Positions 36,473 to 48,286 of a DNA stretch of 64,000 nt are shown here, piece after piece. This stretch comes from Dentipellis sp. KUC8613 (lineage: Eukaryota; Basidiomycota; Agaricomycetes; Russulales; Hericiaceae). Made by a program: the position numbers and the translations under genes. Under the pieces are notes generated by a model. It worked only from the letters and a program-made list of their open reading frames with translations. It was not told where the DNA came from and did no database searches. The DNA lies in assembly GCA_002286715.1 (NCBI GenBank), contig NSJX01000001.1, positions 1,977,805 through 2,041,804 on the forward strand. The letters run 5' to 3'. Numbering within the stretch: the stretch's first letter is position 1; every line of letters begins with the position of its first letter.

Positions 36473-39400
36473 ATGGACAATAATGGCCAATCTTCGCAAA
36501 TTCCCAATTCCGATAACACCCAGCTGTCGCTCATGAACTTTGCGCAGCGGGTCATCACTCCTGAGGAGTATCAGCGGAATATGGAGAGGCTTGCGGAGAT
36601 TCAGCGTATGAATGAGATTGGGTTGCAGAATTACGCGCAGCAGGAGTATGAGCGGGTCCAAGAGGGTATCAAAGCACAGTGCGTGGTGTTTTCGTCTTTT
36701 TACTTCCGTTCCTATATCGTGTACGCTAGGAAACGGTTACAGCAGCTCCAGCAAGCGCTTGGGTATGTCGACTTCATTCTGGTCGCCACTTCTTACTAAC
36801 GGACCCTCCAGGCGTCCTTTGGTTGTAGTTCCCGATCAAAATCAGCAAAATCAGCAGACCTCAGAAGCGCATCGGAGTCATACTACCTCTCAGTCTTTTA
36901 ACACGCAAGGTAGCACAAGCCAGGCGCGTTCTGCCTCTCACGCCCCAGCTAGCGAAGCTCCTGCTCGACAAGGATCGAACACGCCCATTGGTTATCGCGG
37001 TACTCCGCCAACATACGCCCCGAGCACGTTGCACGCACAGCCCGCTCCGGCGTCGTCTTTTTCGTACCCACAAACCGTGAACATACCGCCGTATCAAGCG
37101 CACTCGGGGGTGCAGGCGTATCCGAGCTCTGGCTATGCACAGTGGTATCCCGCAGGAAACCAGAATCAGACACAGTTCACCCGGTTCTCTCAGTCTGCAG
37201 CGAACGTGAGTTCTGACTCCACGATCGTCTTTCATGAATTAACATCAAGTTGTACCGTAAGGCGTCGGTGCCACAGCCCACGTTTGTTGCTAATCAGGGG
37301 ACTACTTCCCAGACAGGGAGCCAAAAAGGTAAGCCACTTCTAACATCTCTCGCGAATGGCTGCTGACCATACCCAGCTACTGCGCCATCCACTACAGTAT
37401 TTTCCTCATATGCCTCAAATGTAGCTAGTAGCGCAACTCGGCCCCGAGCAACGAGTAGCGGCCACACAGCGCAAACGCCTCCGGTAGCACGATCCTCGCA
37501 TGACTTCCGAATTCCTGGTAAGTCCCAGAGTCTTTCATGATCCCCACTCGGCTGACATAGTCATCAGACTACATGAAGGAACAATGGGACGCTTGGGTTA
37601 AAGTAAGTAAATTAAGGGCAAATTTCCCTTGGCTTGATTTAGCGTTGTTCTTAGAACTATGGCGAGGCACAAGCTCAGGAAATGGCGAAAAGATACTTTG
37701 AAATAGTGCAGCAGAAGGCACAATTATCGAATGCATCTGACACCACCAACCGACCGTCGTCTGACAATTTGCGAGGTCACATACCTGCGACTACTGTCGG
37801 CGCACAGAGCTCAAGCGGACCTGGAGCCACACAGGCTGCGTCAGCGGCCGTACCTCATGTTTATGCGCCTACTGTGCCTATTCGGAACTCTGCTTCGTTA
37901 GCTACTGCAACGGGACAGTCGTCGTCTGGTTCGCATACAAGTTCCGTGCCAAAGATTTTCGACATCCCAGTTGTTCCCCGACCTTCGGAGTTAGCATCGC
38001 AAATTTCGGCCGCGCAGCAACCCCCGGCTAAAGAGACTCACTCTACTGGTGCACGAGCGACTCCACCGCAGAATAGCCAACCATCACAGTTGCAAACAGC
38101 TGCCAACCGTCTTTCCAGTCGACAAAGCACCCACCCATACGCTCCGCATTCTTACCCGGCTACCTCGCAGACCCAGGGTAGGTCGTACTATCGCCCCGAA
38201 ACAGACTACTCGGCTCCGCCACCACCTGTCATCGCTCATCCTCCTCCAGTTCGTCCTGCTCCTGCTGCTAAGCCTTTGTTCAAGTGGAACGAGTTAGCAC
38301 CACTGCCGACCCCCGCGAAAAAGCAGGAGACAGCTTCCGCGCCTGGGACGTCGCAACCGACTTCTGCCAGTGCGATAGGGCGAAAACCGACTCTTGCCAG
38401 AGACATTCTTCGTGCCTTTGGAGTGAAGTCCGTGGACAAGTCGGCGGAAGCGGGTGTCGGGTCGAAACGCAAACGCTCACCAGAACCGTCCGAAGCTCAG
38501 CACAGCGACAGCCCCGCTGCCAAAAAAGCAGCCCAGTCGACAACAGAATCTGCGTCTTCGACCCCTTCCAGCGTCCCGAAGACTGTCCCCATCCCCAATC
38601 TGGTCCTGCCTTCAAGACCTCAGTCGACAAATGCTCCTGCGCTTCCGACCTTGTCGCGTTCGGCGTCTTCGAACGCGTCGGTACCCCCGAGCAGAGAGGA
38701 CCCCGACCTCACCGACGAAGATCCGCATGCGGGCGCCCCCGCCAGTCAAGAGCCCGAGCCTATCCCTATCCCCATGGCCAACGAGCATCCGGCGCCTGGG
38801 GAATCAAATCTGCCTACATTCCAACCCCATACATTCCTATCGCATGGAACTACGTTTGCGCCTACCACCTCAAACCCCATCTTGTTTTCAAACATCGTGT
38901 TCCCGACGCTGGCGCAGGCAACACGGACGCCCTCGCCGGAGCTGCACGCCGTGATCACCGCCGTCGACGACGAGGACGAGCCCATGGCGGCGCAGGCGGA
39001 GCCACAGGAGGAGGAGCGGAGCTCGGTCGAGGAGAGCGCCGTGGAGGCCACGATCCTTCCGGAGGTGATTGATCTCACGGCGGAGTCGCCCGCGCCCGAG
39101 GCAGGATCAGACGCTCCGCCCCAGGCTCCTGCTCCCAACCCCGACGGCCGCACGCCACAGCCCCCGGTCGACGTCACGCTGTCCGACGACCCGACGGTGC
39201 AGCAGCCCGGGCAGCTCATCTCCGCCGCGAAAGCCCTCGCGCGCTCGCCTGCCGTCGAAGTCGAGATGTCGCGCGAGGAGGCGTCCACGTCGGCGTTCGT
39301 GCCAAGGCGGCAGCCGAAGAACAACAGGGCGTATGTGCTCGTGCCCCCGATGGCGGACTACTTGCGGCGCCTCAAGAATAGAGTGGCCGCAGACCGGCCG

Positions 39401-40724
39401 GCGGACAGTCGTGATGGTGGCGGTGCGTCTGCGTGATACTTATGTGCTGTTGCTGTAGTGCGTAGACTCATTGAATTTATGTTGTTGTCTTGGTGTGATT
39501 AGCCGCGGGCTCTGCGCATGCTTCGTCAGAAGGTCCGTTGCTGTTCTGTGTGGTTGCTGGCGCTGCGGCTGATTTGTCGTTTGTCGTCGTGCGTAGTGGC
39601 GGAGCTCGTCCGTGTGTCGAACAGTCGCCTGCGCAAACGCATTTGCGAGTGGAATGGGTGCAGGAAAGAGCTCAACTCGGGCAATGCGTTGCTCGCGCAC
39701 GTCAGGCTGCATGGAGAGGAAGAGAAGGAGCGGGCTTCACGGGTAAGTGTGACAGGCTCCGTCCTGATTGTCATAACGTTGATGATGCTTGTTGCAGTCG
39801 TATGGGCATCACTGCTACTGGACGCTATGTGGAAAGACATTCAGTTCGGAGTCGTTCAGCACGCATCTCGACCAACATGTGTCCGGGGACATCTACTGCT
39901 GTTATGAAGGTAAATGCTTCCCCATTCCTAGCTGAGGCCTTTTATTCTGACTGCTGCAATTCCGTCAGATTGCGACTCGCATTTCAAGCACGCATCTGCT
40001 CTTCTTAAACACGAGAGGCATGCGCACGACGAAGACGATGTACGGCTGCCCGCGATGCCGTTCGCACCTGACTTGGGCGACCCGTTGCCACCTCTGCCGG
40101 AGACCCTTCCCTCTTATATGACCGTGACGAGGACGGTTGCAAAGGAACCGATAGATCATGAACGGCACATGAAGCTGGGTCCATGGGTATGCCAGCATCT
40201 CGCATCACAGCATCAGCAGGCGGGGCTGACGTTTATTGTTCCAGGTGCTCTGGCGAATCTTTGGCCAAGTCAATCTGGACAGATACATCAGGGCGCTCTC
40301 TGCCCGTGCAGAGGGCAATAGAGGGAAGAGCTTTTACTCAGGCGGCAGGCTGGACGAGTACGACTTCCTCGCGCGGATGTCGTACTCGCCACCAGATTTC
40401 TGCGACGATCTGGTGGACTCGGCCGAGATCTCCCATCTGCTGCACGACGGTCTCAAAGTCGACGTGCCTGTCCAAAGCGAGGAATCCGTCGCAGCAGAAG
40501 CGCAGCAACAGGACAGCCGGGCACCGACCGCCGAGCAGGCCGTTGTTGGCACGCCAGAGCGACGAGGCGCGACACCGATGGCTGTGGTGGCGACACCGCA
40601 GGCGTCGCCATTCAAGGATGCGAATGGGATGTTCACATCAATGGCACCTCCGCCACTGTTTGGAAACGCAGGAAAGGGATCACAGGATGCTGTGGACGTG
40701 GATGATGTGGAGAGACTGTTGTAA
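36473..40724 (+). CDS. Long disordered protein with C-terminal C2H2 fingers (gene model uncertain)
   Basis: The start MDNNGQSSQIPNSDNTQLSL leads into a predicted helix with ITPEEYQRNMERLAEIQRMN. Several small exons then join to one of about 1.7 kb (37,682-39,436) rich in Pro, Ser, Gln and Thr. It contains a nuclear-localisation-like GSKRKRSPEPS and an ILPEVIDLTAES that resembles a SUMO-interacting motif. The frame hits TGA at 39,436. Just beyond lie exons with three C2H2-type fingers (CEWNGC...HVRLH, CYWTLC...HLDQH, CCYEDC...HERHAH) and an end at DVDDVERLL. I join them by a splice of about 175-190 nt, for example GTGCGT near 39,422 to TAG at 39,596 or GTGATA at 39,434 to CAG at 39,624; both keep frame. 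The alternative is two genes, ending 39,436 and starting 39,518. It is probably a nuclear DNA-binding regulator; I do not recognise the family. Confidence 0.65.
39597..40724 (+). other. Three C2H2-finger exons (3' part of the preceding gene or a separate gene)
   Basis: Four exons splice cleanly. The first carries RKRICEWNGCRKELNSGNAL and ends at a GTAAGT; the second CYWTLCGKTFSSESFSTHLD; the third begins at about 39,968 and gives the last finger and HERHMKLGPW; the fourth reads VLWRIFGQVNLDRYI and DEYDFLARMSYSPPDFCDDL. An ATG at 39,518 would allow an independent short protein, but it lacks an obvious promoter and starts with non-domain sequence. The splice details inside this block are clear; only its link to the upstream exon is uncertain. 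Confidence 0.7.
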
Positions 40725-41025
40725 GCGGGTGGGAGATATATTTTGGATGTGCTGTAAAGAATACGTGTAGTCGCAGCTGTGGGCATGTTTTACGGAGGCA
40801 AAAGGAGCAATGGATGGCACGCGTTGTTGGATCAGAAGGTTCTAGCGAGGATGGGACCGTGTGCATCAAGAGAATTGGGATTGAAACCCAGCTGGAAAAG
40901 GAAATGATGGGATTTGAGTGCGTTCTTGCGGGTGCGCTGGTAACGGCCTAGCCGCCAATGCTTTATTAGTCTTTTTCTTTCTTTCTCTTCTCACTCTCCT
41001 CCCACTTCCCCTCTTTCCTCTCGCC
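40725..41025. other. Intergenic before the histone-fold gene
   Basis: About 300 bp between two genes in the same direction. The last 60 bases are very pyrimidine rich (TTCTTTCTTTCTCTTCTCAC), a common mark of a fungal transcription start region, directly before the ATG at 41,026. Confidence 0.55.
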
Positions 41026-44000
41026 ATGGCTAGCGGCCCTGAAGGCCATGGTACGTCGCTGCTTTCGCGTCGCGTCTCGCCCTCTCTCACGACGCGCCAG
41101 GTCCTATGTATGTATCCCCTCGGTCCGCGGACGTGATCCTCTCGGACATCCGTCCTATCACTTTCAAGATTGAGGCGCTCCAGTGCTTGAATGCACTCCT
41201 GGACGAACTCCTCTCCGGCATCCTCTCTGTCGCGCGTTCGCTCAACACGGAGCGCCTCAAGCTCGCGCTGATGAAGGTCCTCCCGACAGCTCTCGGGAAG
41301 GAGGCGCTGCTTGAGGCGGAGGTCGAGTTGCGTGCATACTTCGAACGCACCAACACGCCACGGCCGGGCTCGGCGCACGGCAAGGTCCCTGCAGACTCGG
41401 ACTTCAACGTTCAGTGGGCGTTCGCGGTGCGTATCGCTATCATATCCAGTTCGCCGCGCGCTGACACGTCGGCGTCCGCAGCTTATGCGCCTTAAGTGCG
41501 AAGCATACTCCACACTGAATGATTCAGACGAGGATGCGCAAGCGGAGAGCCGTATCAATGATAGTTTGGGCCACCCGGGGATGAAGGCCTCGCTCGTCGC
41601 GCCCGCAGCATTATATTTGACTGCCATTCTGGAGTGCGTTGTCCGTTCCTATCATTCCCACCTCGGTGCAGCTGACACTCTTTGCTGCTGGCAGGGCTAT
41701 ATGCGAGTGAGCACGCTGCAATATATACGCCAGTGATGGCTTCTGACAGCGCCCGTTTCAGACACGTTCTATCAAATGTAGGCAGAGTCGCCACACGCGA
41801 TAGCAGCAGCACCGTCGCTGGCCTGCAGGACCTGTTCGTGGCCCTTTGCGAGGATGACTCGATTTACTCCCTGTTCAGAACTATGAAAGGTATGTGCTGC
41901 TTTGGGCTCTTGGTTTGTTGAATCCCAAAAGTCGACTTCTCATCACGATTCCCACGTTCCGTGCTATCATAGTATACGAACACATCGAGTTTCTCACGAA
42001 AAGGCCTACATCAAGGCGGAGCAAGTCGATCTCGCGAAACGACCGACGCGACACCCCTTCTCCCCTCCCCGATGTCGTCTCGCTGAAAGAGTCTGCTGGA
42101 GCTCCTTCCACGCGCTCGCGCATTTCGTCCGAATCGTCCCTGCCAAATGCCGTACTGATCTCGACCGCCTCAAGGCCATCATTGGAGAAGGCTCGGGCGA
42201 TAAAACTATTCAAAGCGCATAATCGGACATCAAGTGACAGAGAGATCCCGTTACCAGACATGCCGACGACCGTACGAAAGCCGGAAGCTGCCGAACCAGG
42301 CCGGCGAAGTATAAGCGGACAGAGCGATGGGGTTGGTAACGGATACGAGTTCGATGTGAGTTTACTGATTCTGTCGAGTTCATGGTTTTCTGATACCCTA
42401 CTGCAGGAGGATGATCAGGAGTTCGACGATCTCATGCGTTCTGGAGACACGATGAAGATGTCTCTGACACCTGACAGGCTGAGAACTATGGAGGTGCGCA
42501 ACCCCGTTCACACCGCACATTCTCCCGCTGACATGTCTTTCAGGTTTACAACAGGGAACGTACGCAGCGTGCTGCAAGGCAAGGCGTTCCCCAGAACGGG
42601 TCCGCCTCAGGGAGTGCGCCCGCTCCCGTCGCACCCGCTCCCAGCGGCCTTCCATCTCCCGAGCCAACGCCGCATCCTCATCACCACATGGGAACGCGGC
42701 CAGTCCTCCGCCACGTTGACTCTATCATCGAAGACGACGAAGAATCCAAGGAGGCACATGGCTCATCATTGCCTGCGACGCCGGCAAATCATCGTTCCCC
42801 CACCTACTCGACATCATCTATGTCGGGTCCCCCTCCCACAGCATCAGCTGCCCGACTTCGCTCGCTCTCGCACTCTGCTACGTTTCAGCAGAACGGTCGC
42901 CAGGCTGGACGCAAAACGTCGTTCGGCTCCCAGGCGCCCCCCATGCCTCCCCCGGTTACCATTCCAAGTCGTGACCATCGCATAATGTCTAAGCCGATGG
43001 ACAACCCAGGCTTACCCAAGCGCCAGAGGAAAATCCAAGGCCGCCGGGAATCCATGGACCTTGACGACATTATGAACGGCTCAGATGACGACGACAACAG
43101 CCTGGCCCCGGCGCCCGAGACTCCTGGGCCAAAGCGGCAGACTCCATATCCTGTTTCACGCGCTACACGTGATCTCTTGGAGTTCTTGTCCGAGGGCCCC
43201 CCGCCCGAGGTGCAGCCTGTGAGGCCTGCAGCTATGAGTACGGTCTCCTTGACCCCGACGACGAAGTCGGGCAAGTCTGGAGGCCGTCTCCAACGCATGA
43301 TTTCCAAGTTGAGTCTGACCAACGATAAGGGAAGTCCGGATTCTCCCCGCCTGCTCAGAAAGTCGTCTGTCACCGCCATGAGTGCGCCGAACACACCAGC
43401 GACGCTGGTGGCTGCGCCGCTGCCCATCCCGCCAAGGCCTGTTCCCCCAAGGTACAACTATCCGCCGCCAATTTCGCCACCGACTTCGCCCTCGAGAGAT
43501 CCCTCTCCCGACGATGTTCTCATGTCCGCGGACAGCGTGCGAGAGCGGCGGAAGGGCGTTGTGCGCAAGGCGCCGCCCAACTGGGAGGCCCAGCGCGAGC
43601 CTATTCCTCCTGCGACCCCTGCCAAGGATAGGATGACGCCGTCGCCTCGACCAGCGCCCTCTCCAGCTCCGCCTTCCCCGGTCCCTCCTGTGTCGGCTCC
43701 CGCGAACGGCAATGTCTCTGCCAACGGAAACGGCGCGCCTTACATGAATGGGTCCGTCAGGACGGCACAGAAGCAAGAGGTCTACCCGCGCCAGACTGGA
43801 AGCCCTCAGCCTCACGCACAGCCGCGGCCTGGTCGTTTGGAGAAGGAGGATCCCAGACCTGCGTCTGGTGGCAGTGGCGGAGCGATGACGAAGGCGGACG
43901 CTTCGCCTCAGGGCGCAGCGCGTGCGTCCACTAATGGCAATGGCAATGGCAATGTGGTCAACGGAGAAAGGGTCTCCAGGCGGAGCAATAAGAGGAAGTC

Positions 44001-44469
44001 TACGCTCAACCCCTTGGATTCGGTTGACCGCTCGCCGTCGCAGACGCCGCCTGCGCCTTCCCTCTCGGAAGCTATGGCCGTGGACATGCGTCGCCTCATG
44101 TCGAAGGCTACTAATGCGGATGAGTGCCGCCTCTTGGTCGACATGTTCTTCGCGAAAGCAGGCCTTCCCATCCCCAGCGACACTCGCACACCATCGCCCG
44201 ATCGTGTCGCACTCAAAGATATCCAGCTGCCGTCGCCGCCACCGACCGCGACGGGGCATGCACTCGAACACTCCCTGGTGGAACACTTTTTAGGGGAAGA
44301 TACCCCCGTGCCCGATACCGTCATCCCCGTTGAAAAGGAGGTCTCCACTTCCAGAACCAATACCATCGCATCGTTCGAGGATAAAGGCACCGCCAACGAG
44401 CGCGTCGAGGACCGCCACCCTCAACCTGTTGATACCCATACACCCCCACAGACCGGCATCCCGGCGTAG
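41026..44469 (+). CDS. Histone-fold (H2A-like) domain protein with long disordered tail
   Basis: The start MASGPEGHG is on a 25-nt coding exon. The first ordered part, SADVILSDIRPITFKIEALQ, NALLDELLSGILSVARSLNT and ALMKVLPTALGKEALLEAEV, is helical. After two introns comes LYLTAILEAICEHVLSNVGR then VATRDSSSTVAGLQDLFVAL and CEDDSIYSLF. This reads like the alpha-2 to alpha-C part of histone H2A ([20 protein letters not shown], then a basic loop and DDELNKLL). A tail of about 750 residues follows, Pro/Ser/Arg rich, with EDDQEFDDLMRSG and KRQRKIQGRRESMDLDDIMN, and a short helix AMAVDMRRLMSKATNADECR. The total is about 1,000 residues. Exon joins were checked by frame. I do not know a name for it; similar proteins exist, I believe, across Agaricomycetes. 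It is probably a nuclear chromatin-associated protein, by inference. Confidence 0.85.
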
Positions 44470-45040
44470 GCAGATTAGGTCGCCTTCTCGATGCGGCGCG
44501 TCTTCCCTTCCTTTTTTTCGTCTAATCCGCGTCGCGTTGCCGGTCTTCCATTCCTCTGCGCCATCTCACTTATACGCCTCTTTATTGCCGTGTACTTATT
44601 GATGTCAGTATGCTTTCCATATCCATAGTGACTCTTCTGACAGTGTCTGCCGCTCTTTTACCCTGATACCTTCCTACCTACCTGCGTACATACATACATA
44701 CATTCATGCTGGTCTGCGTCGACGGTGCTGCGCTTGCGCTCGAGGTGACATAGTTTTTGTTTATAATGTGGATTGTCGAGCGCATACAGATATATACAGC
44801 TTCGTATACAGACTACCCCCGTTCACGTTTTCGCCTTCGCTTCCAGCTCGGTCTTCTATGCACATCATCGCCTATTTTTGTGAAGCTCTTCTATTGTTGA
44901 ATGAATAGATATCGATATGGAAACCCGCGCGCTTTAGCTATGGCTGGGTAAAGTATAGACACAAGCGAGGTGCATAAATAGCTGGAGATAAAGGTAGATT
45001 CGGATATAGGTGCCCGCGACGGCGAACGCTCGCATATGTG
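44470..45040. other. Intergenic, convergent 3' ends
   Basis: About 570 bp between convergent genes. It is T-rich and AT-richer than the exons, with a short (TACA)n microsatellite at about 44,687-44,708. Expected 3' UTRs and polyadenylation sites; no gene is seen. Confidence 0.6.
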
Positions 45041-46259
45041 CTAGGAGGCCATCTGCGCATCAGGAGCACACGCCGACACATCCCCCTGGACATCGCGGCC
45101 GGAGCCCATCTTCTCAAAGCCCTCCACGCCAAACCAGCCCGGAATCTCGCGCCAGATCTGCTCGCGCGCGCGCTTGACCGCGCCGGCAAAGTCGAGCTTG
45201 CAGAAGCAGCACATGCGGAGGCCGCACATGCGCTCGCCGTCGGAGAAGTCGGTGCGGTGGAGCATGTCGATGGCCTGCAGGAGCGTGTAGAGCGGGTCCG
45301 CGTCGCGCCCGGACGCGATGCCGCCGACGGAGCGCAGCGTGTTGAGCAGGATGAAGTAGAAGGACTCGCGGCAGAGCTTGCCGTGCTCGTCGTTCCGGTG
45401 CGCGCAGGACACGGAGATCGGCCGGTCGGAGAGCTCCTTGGAGATAAAGGACGCGACGGAGCGCTGGGCGGCCTCGCGCCCGCGGAAGGTGTTGACTAGA
45501 TCGTTGTGCGCGAGGAAGACGGTCGGAGCTTCCTGCGTCTCGAGGACTTTGAATTCGACGGCTGGGGTGGGCGTGCCAAGGACGGTCTTGGAGGTGCCGT
45601 AGCGCGAGAGATCGTAGAATGCAGCAGGTAGGATCTCTTTCAAGTCGAGCTCCCGAGCGAGGTTGATTACGAGGATGGGGCTGGGGATGCGTTCCCGTGG
45701 GCCGTAGCGGCCGTTCATGTCAGTCACCGCCTTTTCGCGCAGGTCCCAGCCTTCGAGGGTCGCAGGAAAGTCATGTGCGAGGCGGGCCAAGCAACACTCG
45801 CGGAGGTTATAGATGAGATACTTCGTTGACAAGCGAAGCACGGCAGCCAAGAACGGGAACTCGGCAGAGTAGGGTTGCTTGAAGTACCTGAATAAGATAT
45901 GTCAGCCGCCAGGTCTTGCATAAGTGAAGATATCGGACGTACATGCCATCGTACAGCGCTTTCAACAAGTAGAAAACATCCGAAGGGTTGTCGTAGAGCT
46001 GGATGCAAGCGGCACCATGAACGGAGTCTTGCTCCTTCGGCTGAGGGATAGAAAAAAGGTCCCTAAAGACCTCAGAGTGACGCTCCAATTGTCCTCGATG
46101 CACTTTGAAGAGAGAAGAACCAGCGACCAGTACGATATTGCCATCAGTGAACCAGTATTCAGAGCATATCTGGGGAGCAGTGTCAGGCTCAGACTTGATG
46201 ACGGTATTGACGTCCGGCGAGGAGGAGGGCGCAAATAGGCTGGAGGAGGTCATAGTCAT
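45041..46259 (-). CDS. BTB/POZ domain protein
   Basis: Two exons joined across a short intron (KALYDG, then ATG/YFKQPYSAEFPFL) give about 385 residues. The BTB core is CSEYWFTDGNIVLVAGSSLF, KVHRGQLERHSEVFRDLFSI, then an acidic loop and CIQLYDNPSDVFYLLKALYD. The following helical part (LRLSTKYLIYNLRECCLARL, ILVINLARELDLKEILPAAF) resembles the BACK-like extension of the very large Agaricomycete BTB family. A cysteine-rich patch, MCGLRMCCFCKLDF, sits near the C-terminus. BTB domains mediate dimerisation or Cullin-3 binding. The specific role of this one is unknown. The assigned start, MTMTSSSLFAPSS, is the first in-frame ATG; a later start would only remove the disordered head. Confidence 0.9.
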
Positions 46260-46816
46260 GGTGGAGAGCAGCTAGCCTGGAGAAGAGAAGCAACGGAATG
46301 GGAATAAGCAGTCAGCCTCATAGGTGGTCCTGTTTGGTTAGTTGGCTGACACTCGGAGTCTGAGGTGCATTTCTCGGCCTGGATAGAAACAACCTTCTGT
46401 GAGTACAGATAATTGACCCCTTACAGCCATCAAATCTCCATTGGTCATATGGAAAGAGTACGTCGCTTGTGCGTGGCAGAAATCCAGGTAACTGAGCATG
46501 GTGCCGATTCCGGATTGCCGCGACACGACAAAGCAATGGGACAACAGAAGGCTACATGAGCACCTTGAAGCGCAGTTTCGTAGACCTCAGGCAAAGAGAG
46601 AGCAGGAGACGACGGCTTTTCGACGATAGGAAGTTGACCAAGCCACAATTGGCGCGAAAGACGCGCGGTACCGTGACGACGAGTGGCGATCAGGTGACCG
46701 TGGCTTGGTCCGGTCCGGGAGCTTAGCCGGCTACCCCAGGTTTACCCCGCATCCTCTTCCCGACACGCAAGGCCTCTTTCGATAAAAGATCAAAGTAAAG
46801 ATTCACAGGTTTAACA
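46260..46816. promoter_or_regulatory. Divergent intergenic, BTB gene / AUH
   Basis: About 560 bp between divergent starts. The AUH side has a GATAAAAGATCAAAG stretch at about 46,781-46,795, which could serve as a TATA-like element. Nothing else is recognised. Confidence 0.45.
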
Positions 46817-48063
46817 ATGTTATCTGCTAGCTTCCGACAGGCGGTTTATTTGAGGGCCTCGGCACGCCTCGCGGGGAGACGTTTTATTTCTAACTCGTCA
46901 GCGGAAGCATTCCTTCAACCTTTGCAAACTCATCCCGGCGTTTCTTTGCTGGCATTGAACCGGCCTCAGAGTAAGAATGCAATATCTTTGCGCCTATTGA
47001 AGGTCTGTTTAAATTTAATTCAGAACACGCGCAGAGTGCTTATCCCCGATTGTGACTAGGAATTGACGGAATGTCTCGACGAGGCGGCTTTCGACAACAA
47101 GCACGTACTTTATATCCTTGATTGCAATCATCTGGCTAATTTTACTACTGGACTCAGCTTGCGCGTTCTTGTGCTTTCATCTACATCTCCAGGGTCATTC
47201 TGCGCAGGTGCGGACCTCATCGAGCGCAAGTCCATGACGAAGGCGCAGGTCGATAAATTCCTCGTCGACCTGCGTTCTGCTCTCTCTAAGCTCGAGAATC
47301 TCCCCTCTCCGACCATAGCGGCCATCGACGGGCCGGCATTGGGTGGGGGATTGGAGCTAGCATTGGCTTGCGATTTACGGGTGGCAGGTAAAGACCCTTT
47401 GGCTGCAAGCATACGCCCGACGCTGACGAATTTCGTACAGCTCATAACGTCACGAAGATTGGTCTTCCAGAGACTAAGCTAGGCATCATCCCTGGCGCTG
47501 GTGGAACGCAGAGGGCAACACGCCTGCTTGGATTGTCCAAGGCGAAAGACCTCATCTTCACCGCGCGGTCTTTGACAGGCCCTGAGGCCAAGGAATGGGG
47601 CACGTCCTGCCCTAGCGTTCGTAGGGTAGTCCACTGACTCCATTTCGTCCGACTTTTCACAGGTCTTGTCGATTATGTGTCGGACGAGGGGACCTCCGCC
47701 CTTGACCGCGCCCTCCTTCTGGCCAAGGAGATTTCACAAAACGGTTAGTGTCATCCTCTACCTATCGCCAACGACCCGCCTCACTATTGCCGCCGGTCGA
47801 ACGCCCCACTAACTCATTCTCGGCAGCCCCATTGGCCCTCCGTTCCGCAAAACGGGCGATATCGCGCGCTCCGGAGCTCGCGCTGGAACCTGGTGAGCAT
47901 AGGCGCCTCTGCTTCCGCCGACGATCGGAACTGACGGACGACCGTTATCGTAGGTCTGGATTTCGAGAGGGCAGCGTATGAACCATTACTCAAGAGCAAG
48001 GATCGTGATGAGGCGTTACTGGCTTTCCGAGAGAAGAGACGCCCAGTGTTCAGGGGCGAATAA
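46817..48063 (+). CDS. AUH: Methylglutaconyl-CoA hydratase (enoyl-CoA hydratase family)
   Basis: AUH hydrates 3-methylglutaconyl-CoA to HMG-CoA in mitochondrial leucine breakdown. The N-terminus [20 protein letters not shown] plus RRFISNSS is a good mitochondrial presequence. Crotonase-fold signatures are complete: [101 protein letters not shown] and ALRSAKRAI. The C-terminus [16 protein letters not shown] matches AUH more than short-chain enoyl-CoA hydratase (ECHS1). There are seven exons. Two introns (47,101-47,157 and 47,600-47,662) need GC donors, both reading GCACGT, to keep the conserved frame. The protein is about 300 residues. The stop is 223 bp from the convergent SEC10 stop. Confidence 0.92.
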
Positions 48064-48286
48064 ATTTGATGGATCACAATGTATCTTTCGTATATCCAGT
48101 GTAGCAGACTAGGGCAAGGATGGATTTCAGTGCAATTTGACGGGCAGACACTTGGCTGCATTCCATGTCGCAATCATGTCTGAAGTCGCTGACCCTTTCA
48201 GAGTACAACAATGGTTAGAAAACTAATATACAACAACCATACCGTCCAAAAGGTCAAGAGGGGGTATAGGGAAAATATAAATAAGT

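Noticed and set aside
43156..44286. A 376-codon minus-strand frame, very Arg-rich
   Set aside because: It is antisense to the histone-fold gene; its arginine richness comes from the proline/serine codons on the other strand.
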